Assembly: GCA_941918925.1 (NCBI GenBank)
Contig: OW799234.1
Span: 72,849,043-72,913,042 of the forward strand
Origin: Phyto melanocephala
Taxonomy: Eukaryota; Arthropoda; Insecta; Diptera; Rhinophoridae
DNA: 64,000 bases
Reading direction: 5' to 3'
The position numbers were made by a program, and so were the translations under genes. The notes beneath the pieces are model-generated. The model had not been told where the DNA came from. It worked only from the letters and a program-made list of their open reading frames with translations, and searched no databases. The first letter of the stretch is position 1. The number at the start of each line of letters is the position of its first letter. Positions 24,312-36,429 of this stretch are shown piece by piece.

Positions 24312-24506
24312 TGTGACCTGCTCCACGAAAAGGGACCTCTGCGCCGAAAAGAAGTTATTGAGAAAAACACGTTTAAAAAAAGCGCTTCGTTCAAATTATC
24401 AATGTTTTGGATTTAAGCCGATAGAATTGAATCTATTATTTAATTAATTTCAGGTTAAAATAAATCTTAATTAACGTAGAGGTCCCTTTTCGTGGAGCAG
24501 GTCACA
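24312..24506. mobile_element. 195-bp MITE with 32-bp TIRs and TA flanks
   Basis: Ends begin TGTGACCTGCTCCACGAAAA and are inverted over 32 bases with one mismatch. TA flanks both sides (24310-24311, 24507-24508), consistent with a Tc1/mariner-type target. The centre is AT-rich and non-coding. Confidence 0.7.
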
Positions 24507-24669
24507 TAGTCACTCCAACTAAGTAAAAAAAATGTTTAGAAAAACTAAAATCTGGCAAAATATAAAATTTCCTGACGGATTGCATAACAAAATGGAGTAC
24601 GTCGTTCCAAAGTTACGACAAGATGTATGTAGCAGCTCCTTCAAAAACCTCAAATTTTATTAAAAGAAA

Positions 24670-25110
24670 CTAGCTGACCCGGCAAACGATGTGTTGCCAT
24701 ATAAATTATTTCTGGGAAATATTTTTTTACATAAAAAAAAACCTTAAACCATATGTGTTCTACGGTATGTAGATCTATCTTAGTTTAAAATTTCATCGAA
24801 GTCGTTACGTTATTTAGTTGAGGCATAAATTGTCCCTTGAGGTGAGTCACCCTTAATATTTAGGAGTATGAAAAATAGATGTTGACCGATTCTTAAACGT
24901 TTACTTCTGCATTGGCTGGACTATAAATTGTGTACAGTTTGAAGAAAAATACTAAAAACTATATCGATGCAAGTACATAATTAAAAAAAGTTTGCGTTAA
25001 AGTAGGCCTGGTAAAAAAAAGTACCCTATTAATCATATTATTATTAGTTATTTTATCTATTAGTATGTATTAGTTATTTTATTAAAAAGATCGGTCAGCA
25101 GCCTACCTGA
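24670..25110 (-). mobile_element. Helitron 3' fragment, third sequence family
   Basis: On the minus strand it ends with an inverted GGCAA...TTGCC hairpin, CCGGGTCAG and CTAG (24670-24673) followed by T. The body is unlike the GGGCG-unit family. The 5' end was not found, so the right boundary is approximate. Confidence 0.5.
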
Positions 25111-25254
25111 GGGGGCGTGGTCATTCTGGGATATTTTGCTTGCTTGATATTTTGCATAGTGTTATCGATATTCCCAAAAATTTACAAACAGAAATTGATT
25201 TTTTCAACTACTAGACAAAAAAAAACTGCTTTACGAGTTCCATAAAACAAACTA

Positions 25255-25985
25255 CAGTGCTGTCTGGGTAGGGTGAAACCCCTGATGCTATGAATACCTC
25301 GTTAATGTGAACACCAGAATGTTTACATCGACTACTCTGTACAGTGAATGCCCATGAACCTCTATAGAGTGAACATACTTTATAGTGAGTTTTTAGGTTT
25401 GGCGAAGGAGAAAAACAATGAAAAAGAGTATAAAAATAACGGTAAAGTGATGATTATTTTAGAGTAAGTTGACAAGTTACAAATACGCATTCTATAAAGT
25501 GTTAACTTATTTAAGTCTGCGTGCATGTTCCATTAAGGTCGTGTCAATAGGTGAATAGAGAACAGAGAGCCAAATTCTGTGCAAGACGTCGTCGGCACAT
25601 TTGAAATATCAGATGATGAAGACAATGGCAAAACACCAGCGAACACAAATCCGATATCAGCTGCTGAAGCCATTAAGGCTTTTGATAAGGGTATCGAATG
25701 GGCTAAGGCTAATACTACAAATATCGCGAATATACAAGATCTACATTGCCTTGGCGACCGAGCAGTGCAAATGTCGGTAAACAAACAACTATTACTAATT
25801 TTTTCCAGTCATAAATTTAAACTTTAGTATTATATGGAATTAAATAAAATTTATAACCTATAAATGCATTTAAATTAAATAAATTAATTTTTTAAATAAA
25901 AAAAAATCAACCTTGATTTAGTGAATAACCTGGGTGTAGTGAAATCGCTCTGCAAAAATTAGTTCACTCTACCCAGACAGCACTG
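25255..25985 (+). mobile_element. Tigger/pogo-type deletion derivative (731 bp)
   Basis: The inverted ends CAGTGCTGTCTGGGTAG(G/A)GTGAA are flanked by TA on both sides (25253-25254, 25986-25987). It carries the C-terminal tail of a pogo/jerky-like transposase (25579-25827) but no CENP-B-like DNA-binding or DDE core, so it is non-autonomous. Confidence 0.75.
25579..25827 (+). pseudogene. pogo/Tigger transposase C-terminal remnant
   Basis: The acidic segment ISDDEDNG is followed by ISAAEAIKAFDKGIEWAKAN and a helix ending LGDRAVQM. This is the layout of the tail of Tigger/jerky transposases: acidic linker, then the SA.EA...L....W helix. The 37.75-kb Tigger copy keeps a related acidic tail. No catalytic residues are present. 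Confidence 0.5.
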
Positions 25986-25987
25986 TA

Positions 25988-27125
25988 TAAACAGTTTAAA
26001 ATCCATAATGGCATCAATATGGGTATCAAATTAAAGAGATTGACTAGTAGAATGCAGAAAACTATTAAAAAAATTTTAAATCCAAGATGGTGTCTAATAG
26101 TAGAATACAGTTGACCATGTAAAAATTCAAAATCAACGATGGTATCAAAAATCTATATATATAAAAGTGAAACTCTGTGTGTGTGTGTGTGTGTTAGCTA
26201 TAGACTCCGAAACTGTAAAACTGATCGGACTCAAACTTTGGCAAGTTGTTGTACACATACCAGGGAGTGTTTATGGGTGGAAAAAAGTGGGCGGGGCCAC
26301 GCCCATAAAAATTAGTTATCAGTTTTAGCTACTTGCACTTGACCGATTTTTCTGAAACTTTGCACACATATCGAGCTGTCATGACTAAATAATTTCGTGG
26401 TAAGAAAAATGGGCGGGGCCACGCCCCTAAAAAAGTTTTAATTATGAGGTACTTGCACTGGACCGATTTGTATGAAACTTTGCACACATACTAAGCTGTC
26501 ATAACCATATAATTTCGTGATTAGAAAAGTGGGCAGGGCCACGGCCATAAAAAAAGGTTATAATTTTGAGGTACTTGCACCAGACCGATTTTTCTGAAAC
26601 TCTGCACACATATCGAGCTGTCATGACTAAATAATTTCGTGATTAGAAAAGTGGGCAGTGCAACGCCCATAAAAAAAAGGTATAATTTTGAGGTACTTGC
26701 ACTGGACCGATTATTCTGAAACTTTGCACACATATTGAGCTGTTATGACTTTACAATTTCGTGATTAGAAAAGTGGGCAGAGCCACGCCCATAAAAACAA
26801 TTATAATTTTGAGGTACTTGCACTGGTCCGATTCTTCTGAAACTTTGCACACATATTGAGCTGTTATGACTTTACAGTTTCGTGATTAGAAAAGTGGGCA
26901 GGGCCACGCCCATAAAAAAATTATAATTTTTAGGTTTTTGCACTTGATATTCAATTAAAATTCAAAATGCATTTCGATTCATTAAGGGGCGTAGCAACGC
27001 GCGCCGGGTTTGGCTAGTAATAAATAAAAATGACGTATAACATGAAATCAAGGCTAAGCTATGATATGGTACATGATGGTGAAGGGCATTATCAGATTCG
27101 GTACGTCCAAATATATCACTCTTGT
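25988..27125 (+). repeat. DINE/Helentron-like repeat interrupted by a Helitron
   Basis: Modules with ATCCAAGATGG and GACTAGTAGAATGCAG occupy 25988-26150. The 3' zone GTGAAGGGCATTATCAGATTCGG...CACTCTTGTT follows at 27071-27125. The Helitron 26152-27017 sits between the two parts. Confidence 0.55.
26152..27017 (+). mobile_element. Non-autonomous Helitron (866 bp), complete ends
   Basis: It begins A|TCTATATATATAAAAGTG and ends with hairpin GCGT-AGCA-ACGC (26989-27000) and CTAG|T (27014-27017), with no target duplication: Helitron hallmarks. Six tandem units with spacing near 121 bp carry the palindrome GGGCGGGGCCACGCCC and CTGAAACTTTGCACACATAT. A TG microsatellite follows the start. No Rep/helicase coding sequence is present. 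Confidence 0.85.
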
Positions 27126-29127
27126 TTTAATTGGAAATTATATCGTAAATTTTTTTTTTAAATTTTCGATAAATCGAAAATGTATCCTATTTTTTATGTG
27201 GAACAAAATTAAGCCGTAAATATTCTATAGATCGAAAATGTATCACAAATTTATTAAGAATCTTGAATTAATTGTAAACTTTGTCCCGTTTCAAAATTCA
27301 AAATTGATTTTACATTTTCCATACTATAATAAGTTATTGCAAGCCGAGGAGTTTCTATAATTTTAATATAAATCAAAAATTATTATAAAATGTTTAACCA
27401 AACTCAAACTGAAGGTAAGCGTGCTATCATATTGTATTGTCATAACCTCATAATTTTCTTAAATTTAAAAATTAATAAAAAAAAACATTAATTAAATTCA
27501 AAAATCTAGTTGTATATGTTTACAGTATTGTATGTTTGTTGTAGGTAATTTCCATTAACACATTTTGTTTAACAATAAAATTACATTTCATATTGTTTTC
27601 GAAGTGTCATATTGGACTCCTGCAAGGATGGGGAATGAAAATTTAGTGCCCAGTAAAAAAATAATATTTGTAGTTCTTCTTCACTCAAATTAGGAAATGT
27701 GTAATACATATTTATTTAACTCAAATAGTTTGTGGATTTGTTTTTTTAACTTTGCTAACATTTTTTTTACTAAAAATTGTTTTGAAATATTTTTTTTAGC
27801 TCCTCATAATTAAGCTGTGATTACCTTTGGCATTCCTGATTTTTATTTAACTGACATTTAATATCAATTGACGCTTAACAATACAACGATACAACAAGAA
27901 TTGTGTTTATAAGTAAAAAAGCCAAAACTGTATTTCAATAGACGACGATACAGGTTCTGAATGGTATTTATTACAATAAAATTTGTAAACCATTTTTAAT
28001 TATTTTAAAATTAGGACAATTTGACAACTGACGGACGACTGATAAGAACACCTTGTAAATTTTCTGTAAACACTATCCTAATCTTGTACAAAGTAGAAAC
28101 TTTATGTTATAAACTCATATAGAATTTTGTGTTTCATAGAAAACTTATTTTTAAATTTACCTAAAACAAAGGATTTAACATAAAAACTTTTCTATAAATT
28201 TTCTGAGTACCATTGTCTGAATGTGTTTGTTTAAAATCTATTGATTAAAAAAAATTATTAACTTTCAATTCTACTTGATTTAGAAAAACAAAACGTGTCA
28301 ATCTTGAAAGAAATAATTTTATTAATGGCTTTTTTATTTTCTCCATCTCTAATGAAGCCATTAACACTTAAAAAGCAATTTAATAATATTACAGCCATTT
28401 AGAAAGACTTGCTAGAAATTATCTCGATCTCTTGATATCACATTATCCATTTAACCCCTTCTATTTCAAAATGCATTTCACATAATCAAACACTTTCAAG
28501 ACACCCCAAACATCGAACTATTCATTCGTTTGCCTACAACACATACAAAATGTTGACCTCAAAATAATAAAAAATGAAATAAATAAAATAAAATAAAATT
28601 AAAAACAAATTTTATTCTATTTTCAGTATGAGCTTCTGTTTATGGAAACATTAAAAAAGCAAAGTCTGCTTATTGTATCAGTCCTACAGCCTGATCGTAC
28701 ACAGAACTGATCGTATTTTTATTTAAAAAAAAAATTTTTTTTTTATTAAAACAAATTGATAAGAACCCATTAAATAAACGAAAAATTACACACTTATGTA
28801 GATTAAGTATAAAATAAAAATAAATAAAAATGATTCAGTAGTTCAAAACCAACCTTTTTTCGTTATAAAAATTATTCAAACAAGTCTCCAGCGAAACAAT
28901 AATCCACTCATATTTAGGGAAGCAGTGATTTGGAAAACTTATTCAAAATCGAATGTATAATTTAAAAAGTAACAACAACACACAAAACTGATTTTCTCAA
29001 AACTTTTCTTGATTTTCAATTTTCTATTAATTTTCACAATTTTTTTTTTTAAAGAATTTTTATAATAAACACTTTTTTATATAAAAAACTCTCGTTGTTT
29101 TTTCAAAACTATTTTTATTTTTTTCGT
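27126..29127. other. AT-rich stretch, nothing recognised
   Basis: No gene, RNA or repeat family could be supported across this 2-kb AT-rich interval. Confidence 0.3.
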
Positions 29128-29264
29128 TTAATAAATATCCAAATAAAACATGAAGTTGGGGGTGTTAGTTGAACTGATCATAAATATTAAACGTTTAAAT
29201 TTAATTTTTCTTTTCACCGATTTACTACCGAACTGTGAACACTCACAACACGAACGTTGCAGAA

Positions 29265-29310
29265 ATTGTACTGAAACTTTGTCGCTTGAAATCTTGAGTT
29301 TATAAATAAA
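29265..29310 (-). promoter_or_regulatory. Candidate TATA + Initiator core promoter
   Basis: On the minus strand TATAAA starts at 29304 and the arthropod initiator TCAGT has its A at 29272, placing TATA at about -32, the canonical spacing. A TTCGTG block lies about 20 bases downstream. A gene driven from here would run toward lower coordinates. The short ORF at 29128-29400 spans the promoter and is not itself a likely product. No downstream coding exon was identified. Confidence 0.35.
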
Positions 29311-29907
29311 TGCTAAAATTTTTTTCAAAATTGAGTTCGTTGCTTGTTTGAGATACACGAGCGAACGTAAACACAACCACGTGCCAACATAATACAACAT
29401 GTTGTTTGCATAATAGACAACATGATAACAGTGGTGGTTGATGTTAACGAACAGGGTGTTTCATATATTTTTACATTAATATTTATATAAACATTTTATT
29501 ATTTGGCAGCCGGTCACTGTAAATGTTAAATCAATATATAAATGTTATTTACATGAGTGAAGGTGTCAAGTGTGTGTGTGTGAATAGATAAAACATCTGG
29601 CCTTTGTAAATACCCTATAAGCAACTCAGCTAACTTTAAGCGAATTTAAATTTTTCGCAACTAGTAGTAGTGGTTAATGCCTGGATTATTTTTAATGGTG
29701 CTAACTGACTATTTTAACATTTCCATATCCTACACAATTGTCAATTGTCCGACGCTGGATAATTTTTCAAGTAAGCTAAAGATAGCTACTTAAAAGTCAC
29801 CCCAGTTGGATTGAAGTTAGTTGCATTTAACAAAAAACAGCAAAAAGAAACAAGCAAAATTACCGTTTTAAGTCTCGTTTTCTCAGAGAAAAATAAGGAA
29901 TATGAAG

Positions 29908-30240
29908 AAAACAAGTAAGACGACCGTGACGGATCTGAAATACCCTTTAACAAAATGTCGTACATATGTAGGTATAATTAAAGATATCAGGTTTTATGGT
30001 ATTCGCCATTTTACCTTATTACTTCCGACGCCATCCTTGATTTTGAATTTTTACGTAGTTAACTGTATTCTAGTAATGCCCTTTAATTTGATACCCATAT
30101 TGATGGGGTTAAAAAATTTAATCCGCCATTTTGTTTTAAACGCCATCTTGGATTTTACACTTTTTAATAGCTTACTGAATTCTACTGGTCAAGCCTTTTG
30201 ATTTGATACCAGTATTTTAGGAGTTAAAGGGGACTGAGAG
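29908..30240 (-). repeat. DINE/Helentron-like repeat fragment
   Basis: It opens with the degraded 3' zone (GACGGATCTGAAATACCCTTTAAC) and has two clear modules with CGCCATC(C/T)TTGATTTT and TTCTACTGGTCAAGCC. The small ORF over it is a module translation. Confidence 0.5.
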
Positions 30241-30807
30241 AGATAATTTGTTGTAACGAATGTTTCGTTACTGTGTTATTGCCTTGGAAACAGGGCTACC
30301 TAATAATTCCGGCCATGCTTGTCGTTAGGATGGGAAGTTGAAATAAGTTCCCAAATTAATTTTACGTTGTATTCGTACAGAATATTTATCATCTTTAGGT
30401 TGCTAACAAACTAAAAAAAAATTAAATTTGCTACACTGACCATAAACCCAACCTTCATGCTGCCAAATTGATAAAAACGAAAAATAAATCTATCTATTTA
30501 CTCCCATATCGTCAACGTCACCTATTATTAGTGTAAATTAATATTGCAAAACTTCCATATTTTTAAGAATAAAATATTGATATCCATATAGGTAGTTAAC
30601 AATTAAATATTAAATAAAAATTAAGTCACCATAAGTAAAATTGTATTAACTTAAATTAAGTTACATCAGCTTTATCAGCAGATTGGGTTTTATCTCAAAC
30701 ATTTAAAGATACAATAAATACGTACAATATTTTACTAAGATTTTTCTCTCTCACTTCTCATACAAAAAAAAATATATGGCAACACTTGTTACGATAAGAA
30801 AGTAATA

Positions 30808-33192
30808 TCTATATATATAAAAGAGTAACGTGACTGACTGACTGATTCATCATCGCACAGCCCAAACGCAAAGAGCTAGAGACATAATATTTGGACAATC
30901 GGTTCCTCTTTCAATGTGTGGCTCCACTAAGAAAGGATTTTTGGAAATTTGTACTTTAAGGGGGTAAAAACGTGTAAAATCGGTAATCTTATATTTGCTA
31001 AACTAAAAATGATACAAATTAAATTAAAAAGTATTGTAATTTGCACAAAAAATAAGCTGACAGGTGTCTGGCTTTTTTTGTAATTTTCAACCCCTAAGGG
31101 GAAAAAACGGGTAAAAACTATAATTTGGTACTTTTTTGGTACCCTATGTAACTTCCAAACTCATAAAGCTAAAAAAAAAATTTAAACTGTATTAAGTAAT
31201 CCGCGAAAAAATATTAACAGTAATTCGGCACTTTTTTCAAATTCGCATGTATAAGGGGTAAATTCTTATATTATTCAATGGGACAAAATTTGACAATTAT
31301 TATTACCTAATAGAATATGAACAACTTTTTAGGTGAAATTTCTGGAAACTTTTTTGCGGACAAAAAAGGTACCAAAAAGGGGAAAATTCCGGAAAATGTA
31401 TGTTATTCCAAATAAGACGGCCAATTTTCACAAATTTTTTCATTGGGATTTCACCAGACATAAAAAATTATGTAATTTAGTAAAAATTTAAACACATTCA
31501 AAACAGGGTAGAAAGGGGAAAAATCGGGAAAAGAGTTTGGTACTTTTTAGAACATAATTACTTTTTTGCAAAAAAGAGTAGATTTACTGACTTTAAATCA
31601 TGTCTCTTAAAATATTTTGTTACATAGATATTTGAATTTTAAACTTGGAATTTGGAACTTGGACCAAAAATGTACTTTTTCGCTTTTCTATGGTACTTTT
31701 TGTATTTTCTACGTTTATAAAGGTGGAATTGTACAATCAAGGACTATTGATTCCAGGTAAGACTAAAAATGTTATGGGTGACCAAAAAGGTACTTTTTTT
31801 GAATTTTAATGGTACTTTTGGTATTTTCTACGTTTATGAAGGTAGGATTGTACAATCAAGGACTATTGATTCCAGGTGAGACTGAAAATCTTATGGTCGA
31901 CCAAAAAGGTACTTTTTTGAATTTTTATGGTACTTTTTGTATTTTCTACGTTTATGAAGGTAGGATTGTACAATCAAGGACTATTGATTTCAGGTGAGAC
32001 CAAAAATGTTATGACCGACCAAAAAGGTACTTTTTGAATTTTTATGGTACTTTTTATAATTTCAACGTTTGCGAAGCTAGAATTTTAAATTAGTGACTAT
32101 TGATTTCAGGTGAGATCAAAAATGTTATGACCGACCAAAAAGGTACTTTTTGAATTTTTATGGTACTTTTTGTATTTTCAACGTTTGCGAAGCTAGAATT
32201 TTGAAATTAGTGACTATTGATACAAGGTGAGACTAAAAATGTTATGGGCGACCAAAAAGGTACTTTTTGAAGTTTTATGGTACTTTTTGTATTTTAAACG
32301 TTTGCGAAGCTAGAATTTCGAAAATTGTGACTATTGACACATGGTAAGACTAAAAATGTTATGGGTGACCGAAAAGGTACTTTTTTGAATTTTTATGGTA
32401 CTTTTTGTATTTTCTACGTTTATGAAGGTAGGATTGTACAATCAAGGACTATTGATTTCAGGTGAGATCAAAAATGTTATGACCGACCAAAAAGGTACTT
32501 TTTGAATTTTTATGGTACTTTTTGTATTTTCAACGTTTGCGAAGCTAGAATTTTGAAATTAGTGACTATTGATACAAGGTGAGACTAAAAATGTTATGGG
32601 CGACCAAAAAGGTACTTTTTTGAATTTTTATGGTACTTTTTGTATATCCTACGTTTATAAAGCTAAAATAGTGAAATAAAGGATTGTTGATTCAATTTGA
32701 AAATTAAAATGATATTGGAGACACAAAAAAGCCTTTTGCATTTTTATTGTACTCTTTGAATTTTTACGTTTGTGAACATAGATTCTTAAAATTAGTGTTT
32801 TTTGATCCGAGTTCTAAATCCTAATATTATGGACGACCAAAATTACTTTTTCTCATTTTTTATATTTTGTATACATACAAATTCTGAATAAAGGTAATAA
32901 TAAACCAAGTGGAAGTTTTAGTGAAGGAAAAAATGTTACTTTTATTATTTTTAGGGTAATTTTTGCAAAATATGAATCTTAATTTTTGAAACTTAGTAGC
33001 ATTGATCTTGCTTTTAGTTAGGAAATGTATGCCCGATATATCCTTACTCTACTTTTTATTTTTCTAAGTAAATTGAATCAGAGATACAAATTTTCATAAA
33101 TTGAACCAAAAATGTTTAATAATTGTAAATAGAACTTGAGTATTCAATAAATAGTAAGAACTGCGCTAACGAAGTAGCGGGTTAAATGCTAG
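30808..33192 (+). mobile_element. Non-autonomous Helitron (2,385 bp) with internal minisatellite
   Basis: It starts A|TCTATATATATAAAAGAG with a GACT microsatellite. It ends with hairpin CGCTA-ACGAAG-TAGCG and CTAG|T (33189-33192). No target duplication is seen. Nine successive tandem copies of about 117 bp fill 31691-32750. No replication-initiator or helicase coding sequence is visible, so it would depend on an autonomous partner. Confidence 0.8.
31691..32750 (+). repeat. ~117-bp tandem repeat array inside Helitron
   Basis: The phrase TGGTACTTTTTGTATTTT(C/A) or close variants starts at 31691, 31810, 31928, 32045, 32161, 32278, 32396, 32513 and 32631, spacing 116-119. Each unit also contains ACTATTGAT, AAAAATGTTATG and ACCAAAAAGGTACTTTTT. 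Two sub-types alternate (TTTATGAAGGTAGGATTG versus TTTGCGAAGCTAGAATTT), suggesting higher-order amplification. Confidence 0.9.
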
Positions 33193-33279
33193 TTATTTAT
33201 ATATTGACCGCTCACAAGTTTTCTACATAAATTGTATAATTTTTTGGTCACTATTTCTTGACTGATTCTTTGAAAATTT

Positions 33280-33445
33280 ATATTTTAATTCAAATCATAT
33301 TTACGATTCGTCAGCTGATTATGTTTCAGCTGTCAAAATGCATAAATAAAAAACAATTTTCTCTCTTTTCTTATTTATTTCAAATGTCAAACTTCATATA
33401 TAAGAAATATAAACCAAAAAGTTCTCCGAACTGCAATTACCTTGA
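33280..33445 (+). repeat. Short dispersed repeat, inverse copy at 43.8 kb
   Basis: The blocks TCGTCAGCTGATTATG, CAGCTGTCAAAATGCAT and CTCCGAACTGCAATTACC occur in reverse orientation and order at 43775-43950. Termini are degraded here. Confidence 0.55.
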
Positions 33446-33599
33446 ATTTAATTGAAAAAAACATTTTAAATTTTTAGACAATTTTTAAAAAGTAAAAAAC
33501 AAAAATTTAAGGCGGATAATAATAAACAAATATTTAAGTAACAGTATAATTTTGTTGCAGCCAAACAAAGAAAAATTGTTAAAAAAATTACAAAATTTC

Positions 33600-33800
33600 G
33601 GCCTAAATAAAAGTCACTATCACAATGTGTATCAAATGAAAGGACTTGACAAGTGCAGTAATACACTATTAAAAAGTTCAAACTCGTGATTGTTCTACTA
33701 CAAAATGGCGGTCAATAAATTTGTTTACAGTTCATATCTTGTATTTCAAACTGTTAACCCTTGATCACATATAAATTAAATGGCTTGACCAATATAATAT
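33600..33800 (+). repeat. DINE/Helentron-like module fragment
   Basis: It contains TATCAAATGAAAGGACTTGAC and ACTATTAAAAAGTTCAAACTC module pieces in plus orientation. It is truncated. Confidence 0.35.
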
Positions 33801-34139
33801 CGCAGATGGCGTCTGAAATAATATGAAGAAAATTGATTCTGCAAGTCCAAAAATAGCATTCTTACTTGTTTTTTTTTAACTTTTAATAATCATATTCTAC
33901 AAAACGCCTTAAAAATTTCAAATAAACCTATCGAGCTGCCAAGTTATGCCCAAATTACAAAAATCTATCAATTTTGGTTCGATCACACCAAAAGTAGCCT
34001 CCCTAATAGTATTAAAAACAAAGGTGAGGGGGGGTAATAATTTCAAATCCCGTTTTAAAGATGTTTTGATGTTTAATTTTTTTCCTGTTTTAAATATCGT
34101 GTTCACAGCTAATTAATTTTAGTTTACAATTATCTCCTT

Positions 34140-34831
34140 CGTGGTTACCCTGGGGCAATGCCATGGTTTTTGATATTTTAATCGAGGTTACTTGGAGACC
34201 AGTAACGGCAGTTCTAATTGTTGACGTAGGCGTTTAAGTAAAAATGAGCCTCGTCGCTCCAAAAAATAGGATTTACAGTGCGAAAACGCTCCAACATTGT
34301 TTCACGAAAATTTCTGCCTAAATCAAATTCACTTTCTTTCAGTTTTTAAACGATTTGAATTTTAAAATGATGGAACTTCAGATCCTTTCTTAAAATTTCA
34401 TGAATAATCGCTGTTGGAAGTCCCAGTGAGGCTGTTCTTTTCCGTATAAAAAGTCGCGGATTTTTACGTAAACTGCTTTCACCCAGTTCAATGTTTTCGG
34501 GAATCCTTGAAGATCGACTGGGCCCTGGCCGTGGAACATTCATAGCCGGAGCAGTTGCGCGGAATCTCTGCACCCACGAACGAATTAAATTTACACTCGG
34601 TCCATCACGCATTCGCCGAATACCGAACTGTGAACAAAATTGTCGACGAGCAATTACGTAAGAATCATTCCGCTTAAAAAATGTCTCCACAGTGAACGCG
34701 CGACCGCTACGTCATCGTAACAGATAAATCCGCACAATCGATAAAGCCAACGGCGCCAACCTCCTCCGCACCGTTTATTACTTTTTGAAATAACCGCATT
34801 TAAAAATATAAATTTGCCACCAGACACCCTG
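34140..34831 (-). pseudogene. Tc1/mariner-like transposase, 5' half
   Basis: The minus-strand end GACACCCTG at 34823-34831 next to TA resembles a mariner terminus. The main ORF (34346-34690) carries an HTH region (ARRQFCSQFGIRR, SVNLIRSWVQRFRAT) and ILRKDLKFHHFKIQIV. A frameshifted continuation has FWSDEAHFYLNAYVN with the first catalytic Asp (about 34240). The second and third catalytic blocks are missing, so the copy is truncated at about 34140. Confidence 0.6.
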
Positions 34832-34833
34832 TA

Positions 34834-35800
34834 TAAATATGTTTGTATGTATGTATTTGCGTTTTCCTTGAAAAACCAAAATAAATTCACACAAAAAGAG
34901 GTAATAAAATGCCCCTTAAATACATTGAACTATAACTTATTTATTTATACATTATCATTTACATATGAACAAACATACCTACATACACACATACATCACT
35001 ACGTACTTAGATACATATTTGTAAAATCTATAGAAATAAAACAAGAACTTGTCAAACAATTAATTTAACGACCAAGCGAACTGTAGACAGTATTTCATGT
35101 TCAAAAGAATCAATTTACATTTTTGATCATGTTCTTTCTTGATTTAAGACAGCCGTACAAGGTGTGGTGGTGTGGTATGGTCTGGTCTGGCCTAATGCCA
35201 CTACAATGAAATCTATGATATTTTCAGTATTTAGTTTTAGTTTTTTAAACACCACCAACTACTCCACCGCCTCCACCCCCATCATTATCAGACTTAATAG
35301 AAAAGATTAAAACTCGTTAAGAGTGATAAATAAATTAATAATATGTTTGTACATACATGCATACATACATACATACATACATTACTTGTAAATTATTTTG
35401 ACTTGCTTCACGTTTCAATCTATTTCTTATTTTTTTAGCGATTTTTTTTTTCAAAATGTTTAGCAAATTTACACTGAATATTGAAATAGTTTTTTTTTGT
35501 GACTCGATTGCATAAATCAAAATGTATTGTTGTAGTGTGTGTGTGTTAAATGTTTAAATAATGGAAAAAGTCAACAGTATACAATTTCAAATTGGAGTTT
35601 TTTTTCCTTGACAATAGATGTTTGACACAAAACAATTCGTTGTGCCTTGATAGAACAGAAAAAAAAAACATAAATTTAATAACGCAAAAAAATATTACAT
35701 GGAGTCATGGAATATAATGCCTTGTGGGCATTAGCTGTGTATTTACAGTAGACCGTACCACCTTACAAACAAAATAATTTAAAGTACATACATACATATA
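34834..35800. other. AT-rich stretch with CATA microsatellite
   Basis: No gene seen. A CATA tract lies at 35351-35382. Confidence 0.3.
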
Positions 35801-36204
35801 CAGTCAAGCTTCCTTATAGTGAACTTCTATATAATGAAGTTCTCCTTATTATGAACTACAATCAAGAACACAGCTTTTTCGTTCCACTTTCAATCTCCGT
35901 ATAATGAATTTTCATACAATGAATTTTTCTTTACAATGAACAAAATTTTGGAAACAAAAATACATTTTACGTGTGTTTTTGTCTCCATATAGTGAACTAT
36001 TTTTAGCGGCTTTATTTTACACTATTTATAAAGACATATTGGGGCATATTCATAGTCATCAAAAAAGTCTACTCTATGTCATTCATAGACAATTTAAAGT
36101 TGGTTTTTGACATTAAAGTCGGCTCTAAATTTAAAACCAGCTGAATCTGTTGTTAACTCTATTTACAATAACATCAGCTGTTCATTGTAAAGTTAAAAGA
36201 TTTA

Positions 36205-36429
36205 TTGAAAATTAAAAAAATGCCAAGATTTCAAGATTTTGAAAGAGATTTTTCAATAACTGGTGACTGTGAGGATGATTTTTGTGTAAGGAAGCCTAAA
36301 AATTACAAAAATAGATTTAATCCCTTCGACCTAAGCGATGAGGATTTTTATTCCCGCTACAGATTTGACAAAATTACAACTCGTTTTTTGGTAAGTTTTG
36401 GTAAGATGAAAGCATCGTTTCCCTTATAG
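36205..36429 (+). pseudogene. Harbinger transposase N-terminal fragment (better copy)
   Basis: The 74-residue ORF begins MKIKKMPRFQDFERDFS and includes DCEDDFCVRKPK and NPFDLSDEDFYSRYRFDK, then ITTRFLVSF. This corresponds to the N-terminal region ahead of the nuclease domain in insect HARBI1-type transposases. Everything beyond is deleted. It is fuller than the copy at 532-729. Confidence 0.5.

Noticed and set aside
29128..29400. 90-codon minus-strand ORF
   Set aside because: It spans the TATA/Inr pair and has no recognisable domain. More likely incidental.
31691..32750. Regularly spaced repeats resembling a CRISPR-like array
   Set aside because: Units are contiguous with no unique spacers, in a eukaryotic genome, and lie inside a Helitron.
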